DNA of 10,085 bases from Mariprofundus sp. (GTDB lineage: Bacteria > Pseudomonadota > Zetaproteobacteria > Mariprofundales > Mariprofundaceae): contig JAUZQH010000135.1 in the NCBI GenBank assembly GCA_030951065.1, forward strand, positions 1 to 10,085, in the 5' to 3' direction. Within the stretch, counting starts at the first letter, position 1, and each line of letters starts with the position of its first letter. The position numbers and the translations under genes were made by a program. Below the pieces are notes generated by a model. It worked only from the letters and a program-made list of their open reading frames with translations. It ran no database searches and was not told the DNA's origin. This document shows, piece after piece, positions 6,349 through 10,085 of this stretch.

Positions 6349-7284
6349 ATGCGCAGTTTCAAAGGCCTGTTTATGCTCATTATCACCAATTTACTGGTGT
6401 TTCTGACCCTGGCCATATCAGGAACCATTATTATCAATTTCATCCTGCCGGCCTTCGGCGTTGATCTCCGGGGTTCATTTGCCACATACCAGTTTGCCTG
6501 GGCCATGGTCTTCGGATTCGGCGGCGCCTTTATTTCACTGTGGATGTCCAAGCCGATGGCCAAACGCATGTACAAAATGCAACAGGTTATCAACCCGACC
6601 ACGGAGAAAGAGAAGCTGGTCTACAACACGGTTCGGGAACTGGCACAACAGGCCGGCATCAAAATGCCGGAGGTGTGGGTATACTGGGATGATGCACCCA
6701 ATGCCTTCGCCACCGGTCCAACCCGCAACAAATCGATGATTGCAGTCTCTTCCGGACTGGCCATGGCCATGACTGACAGCGAACTGAAATCCGTACTGGC
6801 ACATGAAATGGGCCACGTAGCCAATGGCGATATGGTTGCCACCACCCTGTTGCAGGGGCTGATGAACACCTTTGTCTATTTCCTGGCCAGCATGATTGCA
6901 CGGCTTGTCGCCAGCGCCGGTTCACGCGACGGGGAAATGAATTATATGCTTTATTTCATTGTCGATATCGTGCTGCAAATCCTGTTCTCGATTCTGGCCA
7001 TGATTGTGGTGATGTGGCATTCACGCCGCCGTGAATTCAGGGCCGATGCCTATGCCGCCAGAGCCTACGGTGCCGACAACATGATCCGTGCCCTGCAGAA
7101 AATCGAATATCTGGCCCAGCGGACCGCACCGGTTGAGGAGGAAGAACAATCCGTACTGGCGCCCAAGGATGCGCTGGCAACCATGAAAATTCACGGCAAA
7201 TCGAAGGGGATAATGCATTTGTTTGCCTCGCACCCCAGCACCGAAGCGCGTATTGCCGCGCTGCGGGCATTCTCCGGAAAATAA
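6349..7284 (+). CDS. htpX: Membrane-bound zinc metalloprotease HtpX
   Basis: HtpX is an inner-membrane M48 zinc protease that takes part in quality control of membrane proteins together with FtsH. From ATG 6349 the protein has 311 residues, slightly longer than the roughly 290 of E. coli. Two N-terminal membrane helices (about 5-33 and 45-66) are followed by the catalytic HEMGH at 152-156, a hydrophobic region with two more likely helices (about 168-188 and 200-224), and the third zinc ligand as E229 in REFRADAYAARAYG. The C-terminal LFASHPSTEARIAAL (about 291-305) is typical of the family. An in-frame TTG start at 6319 was rejected, because the promoter and AAGGAG point to 6349. Control by heat shock is likely from the promoter. 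The divergent neighbour is lon. Confidence 0.96.
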   Translation: MRSFKGLFMLIITNLLVFLTLAISGTIIINFILPAFGVDLRGSFATYQFAWAMVFGFGGAFISLWMSKPMAKRMYKMQQVINPTTEKEKLVYNTVRELAQQAGIKMPEVWVYWDDAPNAFATGPTRNKSMIAVSSGLAMAMTDSELKSVLAHEMGHVANGDMVATTLLQGLMNTFVYFLASMIARLVASAGSRDGEMNYMLYFIVDIVLQILFSILAMIVVMWHSRRREFRADAYAARAYGADNMIRALQKIEYLAQRTAPVEEEEQSVLAPKDALATMKIHGKSKGIMHLFASHPSTEARIAALRAFSGK

Positions 7285-7390
7285 TATACATGGTCGGGGG
7301 AACAGGATTTCAGGCGCCCCGCCCCCCTTTCCTGCATACAGCCCCGGTTTGACCCTTGACTGATCACCCCCGGTCCATGACTGTTCAAGC
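7285..7390 (+). other. Gap between htpX and the MoaB/CinA-like gene
   Basis: The stretch contains GGGGG near 7296 and C-rich runs at 7315-7328 that could pair as a poor terminator followed by CTTT, but no clear stem was found. No promoter is obvious: two TTGAC-like hexamers near 7349-7361 have no matching -10. A TGA at 7361-7363 closes the next gene's frame upstream, so that gene cannot start earlier. Confidence 0.35.
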
Positions 7391-8107
7391 ATGAAACATC
7401 AAACCGCCGCCATGCTGGTCATCGGCAATGAAGTGCTCTCCGGACGTACCCGCGAAGCCAATGCATGGCTGGCTGCGCAGGAACTGTTCAGCCGCGGCTG
7501 CAAGCTGGCGGAAATCGCCGTTATCCCCGATGTCGAAACGGCCATTGTGTCCAGCCTGAATCGTTTAAGAAATCAGTTTAATGCCGTCATCACATCCGGC
7601 GGCATCGGACCCACCCATGATGACATCACCATGGAATCGGTTGCGAAGGCTTTCGGGGTCGAACTGATTGAGCACCGTTTCATTGTGCAGGCCATGACCG
7701 AATATTATGGCAATGAAGGCATGAACGACGGCCGCAGACGCATGACCCGCGTACCGGCTACGGCTTCCCTGATCCGCTGCGACAAAACCATCGCCCCGGG
7801 CGCACGTATCGACAACGTCTATGTACTGGCCGGCGTACCGGATATCTTCGCCTCGCAACTGGAATCGATTCTGGATGATTTCGGCTCAACACCCTATCAG
7901 CGCCATGAAATCGAAGTGGCCCTGCCCGAAAGTCTGTTTGCCGCCGGCCTCACGGCCATTCAGCAGCAATACGATGATGTCGAAATCGGCTCCTACCCGG
8001 GCCGTTGCGGCTCCGACCCCTGCGGCAAGATATGCCTGTCCAGCCAGAACCCCGAACGCCTGAAACAGGCTGCAGCCGATGTCGCATCCATGCTGAAGGA
8101 TTTATAA
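7391..8107 (+). CDS. Single-domain MoaB/CinA-N-like (MoCF_biosynth) protein
   Basis: The 238-residue protein belongs to the COG1058 family: the molybdopterin-binding-like domain that forms the N-terminal half of CinA. It has no C-terminal nicotinamide-nucleotide amidase domain, and some CinA-type domains hydrolyse ADP-ribose or FAD. Family marks are AAMLVIGNEVLSGRTREANA at 6-25, VITSGGIGPTHDDIT at 66-80, the NDGRRRMTRVPATA stretch near 112-125, and VYVLAGVP at 143-150. The C-terminal third is an alpha/beta cap as in other short members. ATG 7391 is the only possible start, since a stop lies just upstream in frame, although no Shine-Dalgarno is evident. Its exact substrate is unknown; a role in nucleotide or cofactor repair is the best guess from the family. 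Its stop codon directly precedes the BrnT remnant. Confidence 0.85.
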   Translation: MKHQTAAMLVIGNEVLSGRTREANAWLAAQELFSRGCKLAEIAVIPDVETAIVSSLNRLRNQFNAVITSGGIGPTHDDITMESVAKAFGVELIEHRFIVQAMTEYYGNEGMNDGRRRMTRVPATASLIRCDKTIAPGARIDNVYVLAGVPDIFASQLESILDDFGSTPYQRHEIEVALPESLFAAGLTAIQQQYDDVEIGSYPGRCGSDPCGKICLSSQNPERLKQAAADVASMLKDL

Positions 8108-8191
8108 AGCCATCATCATCGCAATGAAAACATACGTATTATTTCGGTGCGACGGTCCCGAAGTGAGGAGGCAGACCTTGATGAAAGCTGA
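8108..8191 (+). pseudogene. Remnant of a BrnT-type toxin (C-terminal tail)
   Basis: Directly after the stop of the previous gene, the frame at 8108-8191 reads through to TGA with about 27 codons and no start. It includes ENIRIISVRRSRSEEADLDE, which matches the tail of BrnT ribonuclease toxins (RIIS-R-A/S-R-EE-YE). BrnT normally has about 90 residues, so roughly the first 70 are gone. The tail overlaps the antitoxin start by 11 bases, as in intact brnTA operons, and contains the antitoxin's AGGAGG. The match is by memory of the family; a profile search would confirm it. Confidence 0.65.
8166..8171 (+). promoter_or_regulatory. Ribosome-binding site deciding the BrnA-type antitoxin start
   Basis: AGGAGG lies 9 bases before ATG 8181. 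The earlier in-frame ATG at 8124 has no such site, and the sequence between the two belongs to the toxin tail in another frame. Confidence 0.8.
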
Positions 8192-8405
8192 AGATTTCGA
8201 CAATGCATTTGACAATGGTGAAAACATCATCGGACAACTCGACCTGTCCAAAAAACGTAGACCTGAACTGGAGCAGAAACGGGTCAATGTTGATTTTCCC
8301 GTCTGGATGATTCACCAGCTGGACAGGGAAGCCAAACGGCTGGGTGTCACCCGCCAATCGGTCATCAAGATGTGGCTTGCCGAACGCCTGAAAAAAGCCG
8401 CGTGA
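8181..8405 (+). CDS. BrnA/CopG-family ribbon-helix-helix antitoxin
   Basis: From ATG 8181 the protein has 74 residues. It starts MKAEDFDNAFDNGENIIGQL and continues through DLSKKRRPELEQ, a pattern typical of CopG-type antitoxins that pair with BrnT. The ribbon-helix-helix DNA-binding part is about 33-71 (KRVNVDFPVWMIHQLDREAK, then GVTRQSVIKMWLAERL). Such proteins neutralise the toxin and repress their own operon. The start at 8181 is chosen over the in-frame ATG at 8124 because of AGGAGG at 8166-8171 and because the family begins at this methionine. The cognate toxin is reduced to its tail, so the antitoxin is an orphan. With the operon promoter apparently lost, it may be transcribed by readthrough from the gene ending at 8107. 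Confidence 0.85.
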   Translation: MKAEDFDNAFDNGENIIGQLDLSKKRRPELEQKRVNVDFPVWMIHQLDREAKRLGVTRQSVIKMWLAERLKKAA

Positions 8406-8642
8406 TCTTGTTCTGCGCCACAATGCCTGGCAAGGGAACAATCACCCTGCTGCGTATAGTGTATTGATCCGAACAGCTTGTGGAACTCTGTATGTGGTTT
8501 TGTTTACCTTGGTATTAGTCGAATCCATTGGTTGGCATCGTCGCCCCCGTCAACCAGGTTCAGACATGGCTTGAGGCAGCTGTTTCACCAGTTCCGGATA
8601 TCGTAGCCGGCATCTTTGTGACGGTACGGTCCAAAAAAGCTG

Positions 8643-8671
8643 CTGACACACTTTACTTCACACATTAAAAT
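8643..8671 (+). promoter_or_regulatory. Sigma-70-type promoter of vapBC
   Basis: CTGACA (8643-8648), a 17-base spacer and TAAAAT (8666-8671) each match the consensus in 5 of 6 positions. The predicted start, near 8678, gives a leader of about 33 bases containing the AGGAGG of vapB. Confidence 0.6.
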
Positions 8672-8686
8672 CATTGTTCTTGTGTG
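8659..8686. promoter_or_regulatory. Possible VapB operator
   Basis: CACACA (8659-8664) and TGTGTG (8681-8686) form an inverted pair that overlaps the -10 and the transcription start. This is where an autorepressing ribbon-helix-helix antitoxin would bind. The match is short, so confidence is low. Confidence 0.35.
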
Positions 8687-8710
8687 TAGAATCTTGCAGG
8701 AGGCGCTCAT

Positions 8711-8911
8711 ATGGCTACGAATCTCGCAATTGATGACAGGCTCATTGAAGAAGCAAAAGCCATTGGCAATCATCGCACCAAAAAAGGGGCCGTCACAGAG
8801 GCATTGCAGGAATATATCCAGCGTAAAAAGCAATTTGAAATTACCAGGCTCTTTGGCAAAATCTACTATGATCCGGATTATGATTACAAGCAGCAACGAT
8901 CCAGACAGTGA
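8711..8911 (+). CDS. vapB: VapB-family type II antitoxin
   Basis: This 66-residue protein is a VapB antitoxin. The N-terminal ribbon-helix-helix part (MATNLAIDDRLIEEAKAIG, then KKGAVTEALQEYIQRKKQ) binds DNA. The C-terminal part (LFGKIYYDPDYDYKQQR) is the segment that embraces the PIN-domain toxin and blocks its active site. ATG 8711 has AGGAGG at 8698-8703, an ideal site. The stop overlaps the GTG start of vapC as GTGA at 8908-8911, the usual coupling in vapBC. The gene is intact, while its toxin is frameshifted, so VapB may persist as an orphan antitoxin or cross-neutralise a related VapC elsewhere. Confidence 0.9.
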   Translation: MATNLAIDDRLIEEAKAIGNHRTKKGAVTEALQEYIQRKKQFEITRLFGKIYYDPDYDYKQQRSRQ

Positions 8912-9314
8912 AAATTATCATTGATACCTGTGTCTGGTCACTGGCGCAAGAAGAAATGCATTGCAGTCAGGCCGCTATGTAGAAGAGCTAACAGAGTTAA
9001 TCAGGGATGTGCGCGCACAACTCATCGGGCCTGTGCGCCAGGAACTGCTAAACGGCATAAAATCAGACAAGCAGTTCATGCTGCTTAAAGGGCATCTCGA
9101 AGCTTTTGCCGACCTCGATCTGGAGCGGGAAGATTACGAGCTGGCGGCAGAGTATTTTAATCAGACAGGAAAGAAAGGCGTTCAGGGCTCCAACACAGAT
9201 TTTCTTATCTGTGCTATTTCCACAAGACGCGATATGCCGATATTGACCACCGACAGGGGTTTCTATCATTATCAATCTGTACTGCCCATCAAACTTCATG
9301 AACCGGGCCGATAA
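8908..9314 (+). pseudogene. vapC: VapC PIN-domain toxin, broken by a frameshift
   Basis: VapC toxins are PIN-domain, metal-dependent RNases that cleave tRNA or rRNA. Translation from GTG 8908 gives KIIIDTCVWSLAQEE and hits TAG at 8980-8982. The rest of the protein is in another frame (readable from about 8949 to 9314): RRNALQSGRYVEELTELI, LIGPVRQELL, DFLICAISTRRDMPILTTD, then IKLHEPGR. The family sequence here is SLALRRN, which one inserted base after position 8948 would restore. The result would be a normal toxin of about 135 residues. The acidic active-site set (D6, the Glu of RQEL, the Asp of NTDF and the Asp of TTDR) is therefore split over two frames. A sequencing error or programmed frameshifting cannot be excluded, but no slippery heptamer is present. 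Confidence 0.85.
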
Positions 9315-9594
9315 AAACCCATGATCGGCACCATCGCCGCCATCGACCACACTCCAGACACGGAGGCAGGCAATTATTTGATCTGTTTCAGTTCGGTTGA
9401 AAGGATTACACGGAAATCATCATCCAAAGCAATCAGCCCACGATTCGTGATCTGGTAGCGCAACTTCTCGGTAGGCGTAGATCAACTGCTTGGTTATCTC
9501 GCATTATTGTGCTGCATGCATTTGTCAAAAAAACGCAAAAGACACCACGAGCCGCGCTTGAAGTTGCTCGCCAACGCCAAGAGGAGGCCGGATT
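9315..9594. other. 280-base scar between vapC and higA without an intact gene
   Basis: The region holds no gene with a start. It contains a short repeat-like segment (9322-9372), a reverse-strand protein scrap (9374-9481) and a HigB-type toxin tail (from about 9500). These pieces abut within a few bases, so at least one deletion junction lies near 9482-9500. No promoter for higA was found. Confidence 0.6.
9374..9481 (-). pseudogene. C-terminal scrap of an unknown protein (winged-helix-like end)
   Basis: On the reverse strand a frame of about 35 codons without a start ends in TAA at 9374-9376. It reads TPTEKLRYQITNRGLIALDD, then DFRVILSTELKQIK. It has the look of a real protein end, with a YQITNRGLIAL wing-like stretch, and it is closed upstream by a stop at 9482-9484, where the toxin remnant begins. 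I do not recognise the family. It may be the tail of a regulator or of another small module cut off by recombination. Confidence 0.45.
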
Positions 9595-9598
9595 ATGA
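9482..9598 (+). pseudogene. Remnant of a HigB/Gp49-type toxin (C-terminal tail)
   Basis: A frame without a start ends in TGA at 9596-9598. From about 9500 it reads RIIVLHAFVKKTQKTPRAAL, then EVARQRQEEAGL. This is the characteristic end (IVLLHGF-KK-QKTP) of the HigB/Gp49 family of ribosome-dependent RNase toxins, about 100-120 residues long when complete. About two thirds of the gene is missing. The tail overlaps the antitoxin ATG as ATGA and contains its GAGGAGG (9581-9587), as in intact higBA operons. Confidence 0.8.
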
Positions 9599-9897
9599 GC
9601 AAACTATCCGAACTGAAAAAACAATGGATGCAGGATGCAGACGTTCGCGAAGCCTACGATGCTCATGCTTATGAATTTGAGATTGCCCGCTCCCTGATTG
9701 AAGCAAGGTCAGATGCAGGGCTCACTCAGGCCGAGGTAGCCAAACGCATGGGCACAACCCAGTCCGTTATTGCCCGAATAGAAGGCGGATCACAATTACC
9801 CAGCATGAAAAGTATCATTCGTTATGCGGCTGCTATTGGGGCTCGACCGGTTCTTCAATTGGTGCGAGGAATCCGAGAAACAAGACCTGAGCCCTAA
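9595..9897 (+). CDS. higA: HigA-type XRE-family antitoxin
   Basis: This 100-residue protein is an Xre/Cro-type helix-turn-helix antitoxin of the HigA kind. The N-terminal part (MSKLSELKKQWMQDADVREAY) is followed by the HTH at about 35-75 (EARSDAGLTQAEVAKRMGTT, then QSVIARIEGGSQLPSMKSI). The C-terminus (AAAIGARPVLQLV) is typical of the family. HigA neutralises HigB and represses the operon. ATG 9595 has GAGGAGG 7 bases upstream, lying inside the toxin remnant, and overlaps the toxin stop. The gene is complete, but its toxin partner is cut down to the tail. After its TAA the same reading frame continues into a piece of another toxin. Confidence 0.9.
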   Translation: MSKLSELKKQWMQDADVREAYDAHAYEFEIARSLIEARSDAGLTQAEVAKRMGTTQSVIARIEGGSQLPSMKSIIRYAAAIGARPVLQLVRGIRETRPEP

Positions 9898-10008
9898 GCC
9901 GTTGATAAAGATACCGTGCGTGAGTTGCGCATCCCTGAAGGGAAAGGTTACCGCATCTACTACGCTTGGGAAGGTCAAAAAATATATTGGAGAGAGCATC
10001 ATGGCTAG
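9898..10008 (+). pseudogene. Internal remnant of a RelE/ParE (HigB)-family toxin
   Basis: Right after the higA stop, in the same frame, comes AVDKDTVRELRIPEGKGYRI, then YYAWEGQKIYW, ending at TAG 10006-10008. The VRELRI, GYRIYYAW and KIYW elements match the middle of the short RelE/ParE-superfamily 'addiction module killer' toxins, about 100 residues long. The N-terminal half and the C-terminal GGDKS-type end are missing. There is no start codon with a ribosome-binding site. The last bases carry GGAGAG (9989-9994), which serves the next antitoxin start. Confidence 0.7.
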
Positions 10009-10081
10009 TGTGGCGTATAAAGCATCCGACTATTTGGCGACGCCTGAAGATATTGAAGCGGCAATGGAGGCTGAAACGTGA
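10001..10081 (+). pseudogene. Truncated addiction-module antidote (antitoxin) start
   Basis: From ATG 10001 (GGAGAG 6 bases upstream) the frame reads MASVAYKASDYLATPEDIEA then AMEAET and stops at TGA 10079-10081 after 26 codons. The KASDYL-PEDI-A pattern is the N-terminus of the HTH antidote proteins (about 100 residues) that follow RelE/ParE-like toxins, where the sequence usually continues with E-TGD. Two inserted bases near 10078 would give TGD and keep the frame open, so a small deletion is likely. The window ends four bases later, so the remainder cannot be seen. Confidence 0.55.
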
Positions 10082-10085
10082 CATT

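Larger units (their letters stand above)
8406..8710 (+). other. 305-base gap between two antitoxin genes
   Basis: A reading frame stays open over 8405-8575, but its content is unremarkable and it has no good start. A second short open frame (8519-8665) also resembles nothing I know. The right end holds the vapB promoter and its possible operator. A segment near 8531-8580 resembles one near 9322-9372 on the far side of vapBC. Confidence 0.5.

Noticed and set aside
6319..7284. Longer HtpX from a TTG start at 6319
   Set aside because: ATG 6349 has AAGGAG at the right distance, and the predicted heat-shock transcript begins after 6319.
8124..8180. 19-residue N-terminal extension of the BrnA-type antitoxin
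   Set aside because: There is no ribosome-binding site at 8124, family members begin at the methionine at 8181, and the segment codes for the toxin tail in another frame.
8405..8575. Open frame of 57 codons between the BrnA-type antitoxin and vapB
   Set aside because: It has no start with a ribosome-binding site and no recognisable content, so a chance open frame is more likely.
8940..8985. Programmed ribosomal frameshift in vapC
   Set aside because: No slippery heptamer of the usual type is present, and single-base loss explains the sequence more simply.
9824..10081. 85-codon open frame starting inside higA and ending with the truncated antitoxin
   Set aside because: Its first 59 codons are out of frame with higA and the toxin piece. 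Only the part from ATG 10001, which has its own ribosome-binding site, looks real.

Overview
The window is a stretch of bacterial chromosome, most likely from a proteobacterium. The protein set is Gram-negative (BirA with an N-terminal helix-turn-helix, signal peptidase II, HtpX, Lon), coenzyme A synthesis uses the type III pantothenate kinase CoaX, and a sigma-32-type heat-shock promoter can be read in front of htpX. The lineage cannot be fixed from sequence alone; beta-, gamma- or zetaproteobacteria would all fit.

Positions 1-2018 hold a tight, overlapping cofactor operon: the end of nadC (NAD synthesis), birA (biotin ligase and repressor) and coaX (CoA synthesis). About 500 bases without a convincing gene follow (2019-2515). 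They are dense in structure: two small hairpins after coaX, a hairpin with a canonical G-quadruplex motif in its loop, a 13-bp perfect stem, and a tandem repeat whose second copy carries a 24-bp inverted repeat just ahead of lspA. lspA (2516-2992) faces, tail to tail, a reverse-strand methyltransferase gene resembling RquA of rhodoquinone synthesis (3022-3771), which lies downstream of lon on the same strand.

lon (3826-6252, reverse) and htpX (6349-7284, forward) are divergent heat-shock protease genes sharing a 96-bp region. Their putative sigma-32 -35 elements sit back to back as a short palindrome. A single-domain MoaB/CinA-type protein (7391-8107) follows.

The last 2 kb (8108-10085) is a row of four damaged toxin-antitoxin modules. 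In each one the toxin gene is broken and the antitoxin start region is kept: (1) a BrnT tail plus intact BrnA/CopG antitoxin; (2) intact VapB plus frameshifted VapC; (3) a HigB tail plus intact HigA; (4) an internal piece of a RelE/ParE-type toxin plus the start of its antitoxin, which stops after 26 codons at the window edge. Where the toxin came first, the surviving toxin piece ends with the antitoxin's ribosome-binding site. A short scrap of a further gene, on the reverse strand, is fused to the HigB piece. I read this as an accessory island in which toxins were lost and antitoxin expression was kept, and it is the most interesting part of the window.
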